Positions 16,087 to 23,686 of a DNA stretch of 51,312 nucleotides are shown in pieces. Below the pieces are notes generated by a model. That model was not told the origin of the DNA. It saw only the letters and a program-made list of their open reading frames with translations, and did no database searches. A program made the translations under genes and the position numbers. Every line of letters starts with the position of its first letter. Position 1 is the stretch's first letter. The stretch lies in the NCBI GenBank assembly GCA_902786205.1, contig CADABQ010000017.1, forward strand, positions 1-51,312, in the 5' to 3' direction. Source of the stretch: an uncultured Lachnospiraceae bacterium (lineage in GTDB: Bacteria; Bacillota; Clostridia; Lachnospirales; Lachnospiraceae).

Positions 16087-17301
16087 TTATTGATTAATTG
16101 CTTTTTCAAATATGTATACGCTTTCTTTTTTCATGCTGTCGGTATTGTGAACATAAGTGTTCATCGTTGTTTCTATATTAGAATGTCCAAGTCGTTCTTG
16201 CACATCTTTAATATTAGCTCCATTTTCAATTAAGATTGTTGCATGTGTGTGTCGAAGAGAATGATAATCGAAAGAATGATTCCCAAGTTCATAATGGATT
16301 ACGCGAGCACAATATCGAAAGCTTCCAGATGTAAGTATAGAACCATTTTCTTTGACACAAACTGGTTCTACATCAGAAGTGCCATCACACAGAAAATTTT
16401 CTTCAATATATTTGTGTTTTCTTCCGTTCGATTGGATTTCTTTTATGTGTTGAACGGTATAAAATTCTCCATATCTTAATCGATTTTCTTTTTGCTTTTT
16501 CCTTTCCTTTTTTAACAAAGACAGGATTGTGTTTCCAAGGAAAATTGTTCGATTGGATGTTTTTGTTTTTGGGGAACCGTAATACCATCTTTTGCCTAAT
16601 CTGTCGTAATTTAGAGATTTATCAACCGTTAAGGTCCTATTTTCGAAATCAATGCAGTCCCAGGTTAATCCAAAACATTCACCTATTCGCAATCCACAAT
16701 GGTAACCGAGCATGATAGGTAAATAAAAATTGGTATCCTCGTTAAATTTTTCTATAATTTGTTTAAACTGTTCCGGGGTAACAACAGAACGTTCTTTCTT
16801 TTCCTTTGCGAATTTAGGCAATTTAATTGTAGCCGCTGGAGTGTCTTGTATAAATTTGCAAACATCTGCTGCGTAGGCAAATGCACCAGAAAGCACAGTT
16901 TTTATGTTTATAATCATGTTTTTACTGTATCCGTGAGAGTAGATATCATTTATAAATTCCTGTAGAATTGACGGAGAAACCGATTTTAATTTATATGATC
17001 CAAGCTTTGGCTTGATATGGTTCTTTATAATTCCACGGTAGTCTGCTACTGTATTTAAGGAGCAGTTTACTTTCACATATTTTACATAATAATTGTATTC
17101 TATTTTGGCTGCGTTTATAAAGAGATATTCTATTTCTCCAATAAACTTTGTGAGAGTACTTAGAATGCTTTGGTTACCAGAACCAACAATGCTTAAATAT
17201 TTACTTGTAATTTCTTTGATTTCGTCTATACTTTTGTCTAGTTTTTCGTATTTCAAAGAATATAATATATTTTGAAGTTCTGCTCTTAGTGCGATAACCA
17301 T
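16087..17301 (-). CDS. Tyrosine site-specific integrase (phage/ICE type), probably N-terminally frameshifted
   Basis: The readable 404 aa hold a SAM-like core-binding domain (about residues 65-165) and a catalytic domain with all key residues: R in CGLRIGE, K in SPKTKTSNRT, the HxxR box YHSLRHTH, H in LGHSNI and the tyrosine in NTYVHN. It would integrate or excise the 16-20.4 kb island, probably at the rlmD 3' end. The ATG at 17301 has no ribosome site, and the frame stays open for 23 more codons to 17370. A one-base shift there would join it to an ATG at 17377 (MIDK). The gene may therefore be a recent pseudogene, or be assembled or sequenced with an error. Confidence 0.85.
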   Translation of the reverse strand: MVIALRAELQNILYSLKYEKLDKSIDEIKEITSKYLSIVGSGNQSILSTLTKFIGEIEYLFINAAKIEYNYYVKYVKVNCSLNTVADYRGIIKNHIKPKLGSYKLKSVSPSILQEFINDIYSHGYSKNMIINIKTVLSGAFAYAADVCKFIQDTPAATIKLPKFAKEKKERSVVTPEQFKQIIEKFNEDTNFYLPIMLGYHCGLRIGECFGLTWDCIDFENRTLTVDKSLNYDRLGKRWYYGSPKTKTSNRTIFLGNTILSLLKKERKKQKENRLRYGEFYTVQHIKEIQSNGRKHKYIEENFLCDGTSDVEPVCVKENGSILTSGSFRYCARVIHYELGNHSFDYHSLRHTHATILIENGANIKDVQERLGHSNIETTMNTYVHNTDSMKKESVYIFEKAINQ

Positions 17302-17515
17302 TAACTTATATATAGCCTGGTTAGCTTTTGTTGTGTACCTAGAGGAGTATGTCTCTAAAATTTTCCTTATCTATCATTCAAGTTTTTGATCTTGAAATAA
17401 TTCTTTTGATACAAATATTTTCTATTTTTTCTTCTAAGAAAATAAAATTTAATAGCTTCATAATGGACTCTTTTTTTGATTGGTTATTTTAATCTTAATT
17501 CAATCAATAACTGTA

Positions 17516-17767
17516 TTAGTATTTTTTGTAAATATCTCCTCGGTTTCCAACGTCAATTACAAGAATAATGTATTCTCCGTTATCTACTGTATATATAATT
17601 CTGTAATCTCCAATGCGTAAGCGTAACAAATTAGAGTGACCTTTTAACTTTTTTATATCTTCTCCATCTGGAAGCTGCTCAATAGCTCTAACGATACGGA
17701 TTTTTTCGCCTTTTGGCAATTTATCAATAAATTTCTTGGCACGTTTCTTTAAAATTACACGATACAT
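17516..17767 (-). CDS. RelE/ParE-superfamily toxin
   Basis: The 83-aa protein has the compact RelE fold pattern: YRVILKKRAKKFIDKLP, IEQLPDGEDIKKLKGHSNLLRLRIGDYRIIYTV and a C-terminal VIDVGNRGDIYKKY. RelE-type toxins cut mRNA on the ribosome, whereas ParE relatives inhibit gyrase. The basic R-rich strand and RGDIYKKY end favour the RelE side. The ATG overlaps the antitoxin stop by one base (TGATG), typical of translational coupling. GGGGATCGA in the antitoxin end serves as ribosome site. It lies in the integrase island. Confidence 0.9.
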   Translation of the reverse strand: MYRVILKKRAKKFIDKLPKGEKIRIVRAIEQLPDGEDIKKLKGHSNLLRLRIGDYRIIYTVDNGEYIILVIDVGNRGDIYKKY

Positions 17768-17982
17768 CAGTCGATCCCCCATTCCTTTTTGCAATCTTCA
17801 AGAGAATAGGTATCGTCCTTTTCTGGATCGGTGTCGTTTTCGTAATCATTAAGCATTTGCTGGCAGAAATTATCATCGGCTTCCTCATCCGCGGTAATAC
17901 CTTGCACATATGCAAGAATATAACCCATTTTATATTCTGGAACTTTGTCAAGTAAGCTAATAATTGTTTCTTTATTACTCAT
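17767..17982 (-). CDS. Antitoxin of the RelE-type pair
   Basis: This acidic 71-aa protein (LNDYENDTDPEKDDTYSLEDCKKEWGID) precedes and overlaps the RelE-like toxin gene by one base, the standard antitoxin-first order. A GGAGG lies 8 bases before the ATG at 17982. The N-terminal part (KETIISLLDKVPEYKMGYILAYVQGI) is helical and could dimerise or bind DNA, and the acidic C-terminus would wrap the toxin. The family name is not clear to me; the role is inferred from context. Confidence 0.8.
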   Translation of the reverse strand: MSNKETIISLLDKVPEYKMGYILAYVQGITADEEADDNFCQQMLNDYENDTDPEKDDTYSLEDCKKEWGID

Positions 17983-18047
17983 AAATAAAACCTCCAATCT
18001 ATATCAAAAATCATAAAATTAGTATTTCCTATTTTAGTTTCTTATTT

Positions 18048-18677
18048 TTAATATTTTTGCCTGTTCTCCACAACTCTACCAATAATTTTCACAGGCTTTT
18101 CTTCTATTTCCTTGTCAGAAAAGTAGAGTGGTTCATATGTTGGATTGCTAGGCATCAATCTGATACCATCGCTATATTTCATCAACCTTTTGCAGGTTGC
18201 TTCATCTCCATTTATCATTGCGATTACTAAATCGCCACTTTCCGCATCATCTTGTTTGCGAACGATAACAACATCTCCCTCACAAATTCGAGGTTCCATA
18301 CTGTCCCCTTTGATTTGCAAACCAAAAAACTCCCCATCTTTTGCCATTTCAACTGGAATTTCTTCATAATCAATAATATCTTCAACTGCTTCTATTGGAA
18401 CACCAGAAGGAACCCGTCTTAGAACTGGAATTTTGATACCTTTCTTGTTTGATAAATTCTGTTTTTCCCAGCCCATTAAATATTGCGGAGAGCAGTCAAA
18501 TAATTTAGCCATAGATACAATATTATCATATGGAATATTTTTTATATCTCCACTTTCGTAACGTTGAGCGGTGGCTTCTTTTATTCCTAAATAATTTGCC
18601 ACTTCTTTTAATGTGAGATTTTTATTAGTTCTCATACGTTTAATTCTTTGCCTTAAAACCTCTAAAGTACTACTCAT
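18048..18677 (-). CDS. CI/LexA-like repressor: XRE helix-turn-helix plus S24 peptidase
   Basis: The 209-aa protein has an XRE HTH (about residues 8-62: LTLKEVANYLGIKEATAQRYESGD) and a C-terminal S24 domain with the autocleavage dyad (S in KGDSMEP, K in EATCKRL) and a GVP motif before it as possible cleavage region. Such repressors keep prophages or ICEs silent and inactivate themselves when RecA is activated by DNA damage. GGAGGTGA precedes the ATG. Inverted repeats upstream (18710-18771) are candidate operators. No lytic or conjugation genes remain next to it. Confidence 0.92.
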   Translation of the reverse strand: MSSTLEVLRQRIKRMRTNKNLTLKEVANYLGIKEATAQRYESGDIKNIPYDNIVSMAKLFDCSPQYLMGWEKQNLSNKKGIKIPVLRRVPSGVPIEAVEDIIDYEEIPVEMAKDGEFFGLQIKGDSMEPRICEGDVVIVRKQDDAESGDLVIAMINGDEATCKRLMKYSDGIRLMPSNPTYEPLYFSDKEIEEKPVKIIGRVVENRQKY

Positions 18678-18709
18678 AAATGTTCACCTCCTACAATTAA
18701 ATATATCAT

Positions 18710-18771
18710 AAACTTTCGCGAAATGCAATGTAAAGTTTGCAAATAAGAAATAAACTTACGCAAAACGTAAG
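18710..18771. promoter_or_regulatory. Candidate operators of the CI-like repressor
   Basis: AAACTTTCGCGAAATG (18710-18725), AAAGTTTGC near 18732-18740, and CTTACG-CAAAA-CGTAAG (18755-18771) form related, partly palindromic elements 33-94 bases upstream of the repressor start. They resemble a multi-site phage operator. Confidence 0.5.
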
Positions 18772-18860
18772 AAAAGAGGCTCATGCAAGGAACGCCCAAG
18801 AGAGCGAGCCGAAGGCAAAAAAGTACTCTACTACACTTTTTTGAGAAATAGCTAGGTATG

Positions 18861-18904
18861 AAGTATATTCTGGCACTTTATGAATGTTCCCGCCTGAACT
18901 GTTA
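18861..18904. mobile_element. MITE family B, end remnant
   Basis: Its last 40-odd bases match the right end of the element at 36286-36527 (shared TATTCTGGCACTTTATGAA and CTGAACTGTTAC) with a few substitutions. No matching left end is visible upstream, so it is a truncated or diverged copy. Confidence 0.65.
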
Positions 18905-18924
18905 CGTTTTTTTACTTCTTTTTA

Positions 18925-18992
18925 TGATAGGATATTGACAAAAAACTATCACTGAGGTATATTAATGATAGAAAATCAACAAAAAACTATCA
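18925..18992 (+). promoter_or_regulatory. Promoter and four-half-site operator of the Panacea toxin-antitoxin operon
   Basis: TTGACA (18935-18940), a 17-bp spacer and TATATT (18958-18963) form a near-consensus promoter. Four six-base half-sites alternate in direction: TGATAG 18925, CTATCA 18946, TGATAG 18966, CTATCA 18987. They are spaced 21, 20 and 21 bp, so all lie on one face of the helix and cover the promoter. Autorepression by the antitoxin (or complex) is the natural reading. Confidence 0.75.
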
Positions 18993-19012
18993 TGATGATT
19001 GGAGAATAGGAT

Positions 19013-19399
19013 TTGGACGTTACAATTACAGATATTGAGAAGTACCTTGAAGAAGTAAAAGCAGCTATTAATGCTGGTCGTTATAGAGTGGAGATAAATG
19101 ATAACAGACAAGATAATCAAGATTTGTTTCTGAATTATATTATTAGTGAGGAAAAGAGAAAACAAATACTTTTGAGTCTGGAATCTATAGATTTCTCTGA
19201 AATTAGACATAATACTCATAAAGGGTATGAACATGAACTGTTATATGTATTTGGCAAAGATGTTAAATTGTTACGTAGATTCTCGTCTGGAGAAGAGCAG
19301 GTATCACTGTATATAAAGTTTAATAAATTAGAAACAAGGTATGTAATTGTAATTTCATTTCATGAACAGAGATATCCAATAAAGTATATGTTTAAATAG
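19013..19399 (+). CDS. MqsR-like toxin of a Panacea toxin-antitoxin pair
   Basis: The 128-aa protein follows the MqsR pattern (a RelE-fold mRNA interferase). It has EVKAAINAGRYRVE near the start, a helix LLSLESIDFSEI and C-terminal strands SLYIKFNK and YVIVISFHEQRYP. MqsR members cleave mRNA, often at GC-containing triplets; this is inferred from resemblance. TTG at 19013 is the likely start, with GGAG 8 bases before it and no better ATG. The antitoxin gene follows after 29 bases. The toxin-first order is the mqsRA order. Confidence 0.7.
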   Translation: MDVTITDIEKYLEEVKAAINAGRYRVEINDNRQDNQDLFLNYIISEEKRKQILLSLESIDFSEIRHNTHKGYEHELLYVFGKDVKLLRRFSSGEEQVSLYIKFNKLETRYVIVISFHEQRYPIKYMFK

Positions 19400-19428
19400 C
19401 TGACTGGAAAATAAAGGAGGAAAACAAA

Positions 19429-20427
19429 ATGGCAAAGGAGAGAATGTTTGACTTTTGTACTTCATGCAGAAAAGAAACGTCATACAAAATATGTAAGAAA
19501 AGTATACAAAAAGTAATCAAAGATAAATCTTATGAATTTGAAATTGCTGTTGCGTTATGCGATGAATGTGGAAAGGAGATGGATATTTCTGGCCTTTTAG
19601 ATTCAAATATAAAAGTTATTGATGAACAGTATAGGCAGGCTGAAGGATTGATTAGTATAGATGATATTTATAAAATCATGGATATTTATAATATAGGAAA
19701 AGCACCTTTATCAATTGCGTTGGGGTTTGGAGAAATAACAATTACTAGATATTTGTCTGGGCAGATGCCTTCAAAAGAATATTCCAATATTATTAAGAAA
19801 GCATTGACATCACCCAATTATATGATAAAGCTTTTGAATGATAATGCTGAGAAGATGGGTGAAACAGCATATAAGAAAGCAATAAAGGCAGCGGAAGAAA
19901 TAGCGGGGCTTTTTTGTGTTTCAGACAAAATGTTATTAACTATATCATATATATTTGAACAAATGAGAGAAGTTACTCCATTAGCACTTCAAAAAATTCT
20001 ATATTTTATCCAGGGTATTTATATGGTTTTATTAGGAAAACCATTGTACAAAGAAGATTGTATGGCTTGGGTTCATGGTCCAGTTTATGAGGAAGTATAT
20101 GATTTATTTAAGGATTTTAAATATAATCCAATTGAAGATGATAGATTTGCAATCTTTAAGGACAGATTTGAAGAATTAAATGAGCATGAAAAAATGGTCA
20201 TTGATTTAGTGATTAATACATTTGGAAAATACAGTGGAAAAGTATTAGAAGATATCACTCATGAAGAATTGCCATGGAAGAATGCCAGAGTGGGTTATGA
20301 AACGTCAGAGCCTTCTAGAGAAATAATCAGTAAAGATGAAATAAAAAATTATTTTGTAAGTGTTGCTAACAAATATGGTGTTGACACAGAAGAAAAATTA
20401 AATTGTTATATTCAAAGCTACATGTAA
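19429..20427 (+). CDS. Antitoxin: MqsA-like zinc finger and HTH plus Panacea (DUF4065) domain
   Basis: The 332-aa protein has three parts. The first is a zinc-ribbon-like N-terminus (CTSC at residues 7-10, CDEC near 43-46). The second is an HTH (about 80-115, SIALGFGEITITRYLSGQ), as in MqsA-type antitoxins. The third is a C-terminal Panacea/SocA-like DUF4065 domain (about 165-300, TPLALQKILYFIQGIY, WVHGPVYEEVYDLF). Panacea domains are established as interchangeable neutralisers of unrelated toxins. It should bind and silence the MqsR-like toxin, and its HTH probably binds the TGATAG/CTATCA sites upstream. GGAGG lies 8-9 bases before the ATG. Confidence 0.85.
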   Translation: MAKERMFDFCTSCRKETSYKICKKSIQKVIKDKSYEFEIAVALCDECGKEMDISGLLDSNIKVIDEQYRQAEGLISIDDIYKIMDIYNIGKAPLSIALGFGEITITRYLSGQMPSKEYSNIIKKALTSPNYMIKLLNDNAEKMGETAYKKAIKAAEEIAGLFCVSDKMLLTISYIFEQMREVTPLALQKILYFIQGIYMVLLGKPLYKEDCMAWVHGPVYEEVYDLFKDFKYNPIEDDRFAIFKDRFEELNEHEKMVIDLVINTFGKYSGKVLEDITHEELPWKNARVGYETSEPSREIISKDEIKNYFVSVANKYGVDTEEKLNCYIQSYM

Positions 20428-20462
20428 TGATGTTTAAGGGATAAATTTCTTAATTTAGAAAA

Positions 20463-20655
20463 AGCCAGAGCGTATGTGCTCTAGCAGTTTCCTTGTCAAA
20501 GTTATCCTTGACCTTTATATTTGCAAAATAATAATAACAAAGGGTGCCATAATTTGCTTGTATTTTTGAGGGTAATATGGCATACTATATTATAGAAATG
20601 CGATGGTTGTCTGCGGACAACACCTAAGAGTGTTGGATGCGTCTGGCTCTCTTTT
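20463..20655 (+). ncRNA. Candidate structured RNA of unknown class
   Basis: AGCCAGA-G-CGTA (20463-20474) can close with TGCGTCTGGCT (20638-20648) over 11 bp with one bulge, and CTCTTTTT follows. Inside are hairpins GTCAA/TTGAC (20495-20512), TGCCATA/TATGGCA (20545-20582) and GTTGTC-TGCG-GACAAC (20606-20621). Two alternative hairpins (AGAGC/GCTCT at 20467-20482, AACAC/GTGTT at 20619-20634) exclude the closing stem or the last hairpin, as in a switching RNA. The arrangement (closed stem, open middle, about 190 nt) is 6S-like in outline only. No protein reading frame of note. Confidence 0.4.
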
Positions 20656-20683
20656 TAATTATAATTTTATAATGGTAAGTGTT

Positions 20684-20729
20684 AAATGGCTGTTTATGTG
20701 AGAAAATTTTATATAGACAGCCATTTTTT
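20684..20729 (+). terminator. Intrinsic terminator before the WYL regulator
   Basis: AAATGGCTGT (20684-20693) pairs with ACAGCCATTT (20717-20726), ending in T. It would terminate the Panacea operon or the candidate RNA transcript. Confidence 0.75.
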
Positions 20730-20829
20730 CTAGCAAAGAATTGGGATGGGTGAAGGTGTGTGATTGGAGTATTGGATAAATCTTTCTAAATGACATCATA
20801 AACATGACATACAGTTGGCGTGTTTATAG

Positions 20830-20838
20830 TGCTATAAT
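20830..20838 (+). promoter_or_regulatory. Extended -10 promoter of the WYL regulator
   Basis: TGCTATAAT (20830-20838) without a clear -35. It lies 23 bases before the start at 20861, so an in-frame start at 20804 is excluded. Confidence 0.5.
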
Positions 20839-20860
20839 AAGACAGGAAGTGAAGGAAAGT

Positions 20861-21769
20861 ATGAAAATAGACAGACTGATAGGAATTCTTTCCGTATTAT
20901 TACAGGAAGAAAAAGTAACGGCTCCAGAGCTTGCGCAAAAGTTTGAGGTATCAAGGCGAACAATTAACAGAGATATTGAGGATTTATGCAAGGCAGGAAT
21001 CCCAATCCGTACTACACAGGGGATTGGCGGCGGTATTCGTATCATGGATGGATATCGAATGGATCGAACACTATTAACATCGAAAGATATGCAAGCACTA
21101 TTGGCAGGATTAAGAGGACTTGATAGTGTAAGTGGAAGTCATTATTATAGACAGCTTATGGAAAAAGTAAAAACAGGATCTTCTTCCTACATAAGCGGAA
21201 ATGAATCTATATTGATTGATCTTTCCGCTTGGAATAAGGAGGTTCTGGCATCCAAAATTGAGATGATTCAAGATGCAATGGAAGAAAGAAAAATGCTAAG
21301 TTTTCGTTATTATGCACCAAGTGGAGATAGCATAAGAGACATAGAACCGTATTTCTTGATTTTCAAATGGAGTAGTTGGTATGTATATGGATATTGTTTG
21401 CTTCGTGAAGATTTTCGTATGTTTAAACTGAATCGTGTGGATCAAATTGCAACTGGAGATTCGTTTTCAAAGAAAAAAGTAGTTCCTATGCCAAATCTTG
21501 TAAATGAACACATATTTCCGGTAAAAGCAAAGGTGAAGGCGATTTTTGATGCTTCTATGAAATGGCATCTCATTGAAACATATGGAGTGGATTCTTATAC
21601 TGTGCAGCCAGATGGAAATTTATTGTTTGAACAGGAATATTCGGATGACGAGAGTCTATTGTTATGGATACTTTCGTGTGGTGATAAGGTGACGGTGTTA
21701 GAACCTATACAGATTAGAGAAAGACTGCATCAAATTACTTCCGATATTGTAAAAAAATATGAAAAATAG
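20861..21769 (+). CDS. YafY-type transcriptional regulator (HTH_11 plus WYL domain)
   Basis: The 302-aa protein has an N-terminal HTH_11 (about residues 1-60, VTAPELAQKFEVSRRTINRDIEDLCKAG), the GGIRIMDGYRMDR linker typical of YafY-type regulators, a WYL domain (about 135-215, FKWSSWYVYGYCLLREDFRMFKLNR) and a C-terminal WCX extension. WYL domains sense ligands such as nucleic acids or nucleotides and are frequent near defence genes. GAAGGAAAG precedes the ATG. The SAP/DUF6434 gene begins 11 bases downstream, so the two form an operon. Confidence 0.9.
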   Translation: MKIDRLIGILSVLLQEEKVTAPELAQKFEVSRRTINRDIEDLCKAGIPIRTTQGIGGGIRIMDGYRMDRTLLTSKDMQALLAGLRGLDSVSGSHYYRQLMEKVKTGSSSYISGNESILIDLSAWNKEVLASKIEMIQDAMEERKMLSFRYYAPSGDSIRDIEPYFLIFKWSSWYVYGYCLLREDFRMFKLNRVDQIATGDSFSKKKVVPMPNLVNEHIFPVKAKVKAIFDASMKWHLIETYGVDSYTVQPDGNLLFEQEYSDDESLLLWILSCGDKVTVLEPIQIRERLHQITSDIVKKYEK

Positions 21770-21780
21770 AAAGGAAAATT

Positions 21781-22371
21781 ATGCTAGAAAAGAAAATACC
21801 CTTGAGTAAGAAAATGGATCGTACAACATTTCTAAGTTTTTACTATTTAAAGGAGGAATTGGTTGATTTTTGTAGAAAAAACGGACTTCCAACTTCGGGT
21901 GGAAAGCTAGAAATTACGGAAAGAATTGCTCATTTTTTAGATACAGGAGAAATTATTGCGGGGAAAAAGACACAAAGAAAAAAAGCCTGTATAGGGAATA
22001 TTACAAAAGACACGTTAATCGAAAAGGACTTTGTGTGTTCTGAGAGGCACAGAGCATTTTTTAAAGAACAAATTGGCAACCGTTTTTCGTTTAATGTTAT
22101 GTTCCAAAAATGGCTAAAAAGTAATGCTGGAAAAACATACCAGGATGCGATAGATGCCTATTATCTGATTCTTGAAAATAAGAAAAAGGGAAAAACAAAA
22201 ATTGAGAAACAATTTGAGTACAATACCTATATACGTGATTTCTTTGAAGATAATAAAGGAAAAGTTTTGGAAGATGCAATAAAATGCTGGAAGTACAAAA
22301 AGCAATTACAGGGACACAATCGTTATGATAGAACAGACCTTATTGTTTTGCGTTCCACAAATTACTTTTAA
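21781..22371 (+). CDS. SAP domain/DUF6434 protein
   Basis: The 196-aa basic protein carries an N-terminal SAP-like helix-extension-helix (about residues 14-55, LKEELVDFCRKNGLPTSGGK and ITERIAHFL), a putative DNA-binding motif. The C-terminal part matches DUF6434 (RFSFNVMFQKWLKSN and GKTYQDAIDAYY). A second similar segment near residue 150 (EYNTYIRDFFEDNKGKVLEDAIKCW) suggests an internal repeat. Function is unknown. It is translated directly after the WYL regulator, with AAAGGAAAA as ribosome site, so it may be the regulator's target or partner. Confidence 0.75.
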   Translation: MLEKKIPLSKKMDRTTFLSFYYLKEELVDFCRKNGLPTSGGKLEITERIAHFLDTGEIIAGKKTQRKKACIGNITKDTLIEKDFVCSERHRAFFKEQIGNRFSFNVMFQKWLKSNAGKTYQDAIDAYYLILENKKKGKTKIEKQFEYNTYIRDFFEDNKGKVLEDAIKCWKYKKQLQGHNRYDRTDLIVLRSTNYF

Positions 22372-22419
22372 TCGTATAGGGAGATGCAAGGAGCAAATTT
22401 GATTACAGCATCCGTTTGA

Positions 22420-22496
22420 GGTGCGGTGTTCGAACTGCGTACCTTGTAAGGCACGCAGTGCTGATTTTATATGAGCAGCTATTATTGCAAATATGG
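22420..22496. repeat. Dispersed repeat C, diverged copy 2
   Basis: This resembles 49013-49098: both have a GTGTTCGAA or GGGATTCAA start, a hairpin with loop CTTGTAAG or CTCGTAGG, then TTTTATATGAGCA and ATTGC(A/G)AATAT. The hairpin arms differ between copies in a partly compensating way (CTGCGT/CACGCAG against CCCAT/ATGCAG). Confidence 0.45.
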
Positions 22497-22565
22497 ACAC
22501 CATATCTGCTACAAAAATAATAGTAGTTATGGAAAAGTAATAAAAGTAGAGATATTCCATATGTG

Positions 22566-23450
22566 TTATTTGTGTTTCGTTGGATTTACATGTATCATAA
22601 TATGTTTCACTTTTGGAAAATTCTCTTCAATGGCATCGTGTACCTGTTCCGCAATTTCGTGTGTTTCTTGTAGTGTTTTCTGACCGTCCGCACAAATTTC
22701 CATATCCACATAAATTTTGTTTCCAAAAACACGTGTGTGAAGTAAGTCAATGCCATCTACACCAGGTTGTTTTAAGGCAAGGATAAGCATTTCCTGCTCT
22801 ATGGTATCTTCACAGGCCGTATCCAGCATTTTATTTATGGCATCTTTGAAAATATCATAGGCTGCTTTCCAGATAAAGAGACAGATCACAATACTGGCAA
22901 GAGGATCTAAGATGGGAAGTCCCATACGGGCGCCACCAATACCAATTAATGCACCAATGGAAGACAATGCATCCGAACGGTGGTGCCAGGCATCCGCCAT
23001 AAGTGCACTGGAATCAATTAACTTTGCATTGATCTTTGTGTACCAAAACATGCCTTCTTTCACTAAAATAGATACAATGGCAGCAATTAGAGCCAGTTTT
23101 CCCGGTACAGTAATAGTCGTTATTTTTGCATTGTGAATTGTTTCAATGGCAGATAATCCAATTCCAAGACCTGTAACAGCCAAAATGGTTGCAAGTATGA
23201 TAGCTGCCACACATTCCATTCGTTCGTGTCCATAAGGATGTTGCTTGTCAGAATCCTTGCTTGCCAGTTTAATGCCGATGATAACCACAAAGGTGCTAAA
23301 AACATCTGATGCAGAATGAATGGCATCACTAAGCATTGCACCAGAATGGGCGATAATACCAGCTACCAGTTTGAAAATTGTAAGTAAAAAGTTTAAAAGA
23401 ATCGTAACGAAAGATACTTTCATTGCTACCTTTTCTAAAGATTGTGTCAT
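22566..23450 (-). CDS. Cation diffusion facilitator (zinc/metal efflux)
   Basis: The 294-aa transporter has six membrane segments and a cytoplasmic C-terminal domain. Metal-binding residues are in helix 2 (SDAIHSASD, an HxxxD motif) and helix 5 (MADAWHHRSD, also HxxxD). Such proteins exchange Zn2+, Fe2+ or Mn2+ for protons across the cytoplasmic membrane as dimers. The QHPYGHERME segment is the conserved cytoplasmic loop. GGAG precedes the ATG. It stands alone on the minus strand. The metal cannot be told from sequence; the HxxxD/HxxxD pattern fits several CDF subgroups. Confidence 0.92.
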   Translation of the reverse strand: MTQSLEKVAMKVSFVTILLNFLLTIFKLVAGIIAHSGAMLSDAIHSASDVFSTFVVIIGIKLASKDSDKQHPYGHERMECVAAIILATILAVTGLGIGLSAIETIHNAKITTITVPGKLALIAAIVSILVKEGMFWYTKINAKLIDSSALMADAWHHRSDALSSIGALIGIGGARMGLPILDPLASIVICLFIWKAAYDIFKDAINKMLDTACEDTIEQEMLILALKQPGVDGIDLLHTRVFGNKIYVDMEICADGQKTLQETHEIAEQVHDAIEENFPKVKHIMIHVNPTKHK

Positions 23451-23686
23451 AATAAAAACTCCTTTGCATAAATGAAATTTATTGTTATACAGAGAGAATG
23501 TCAGTGCTTAAGGTTATGTATCCTCTGGATTGTTGCATTTGTTTTATAAAAATTCAAGAACATCCATAGACTGTAGTGAGTGGATTTTTTTACATAATCA
23601 AGAAAGTCCCACACTTCTACTGCCTAGAGTAATAAGTGGCAAATCAAATTGTATATAGTATTGCTGGGTGTACTCTTATTGAACTA

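Noticed and set aside
20428..20800. attR repeat of the rlmD 3' end
   Set aside because: No stretch longer than a few bases matching 15940-16003 was found by eye; the right boundary of the island stays undefined.
22418..22442. tRNA-like GTTCGAAC with flanking complementary bases
   Set aside because: No acceptor stem, anticodon arm or CCA-side partner fits; it is part of the dispersed repeat C hairpin.
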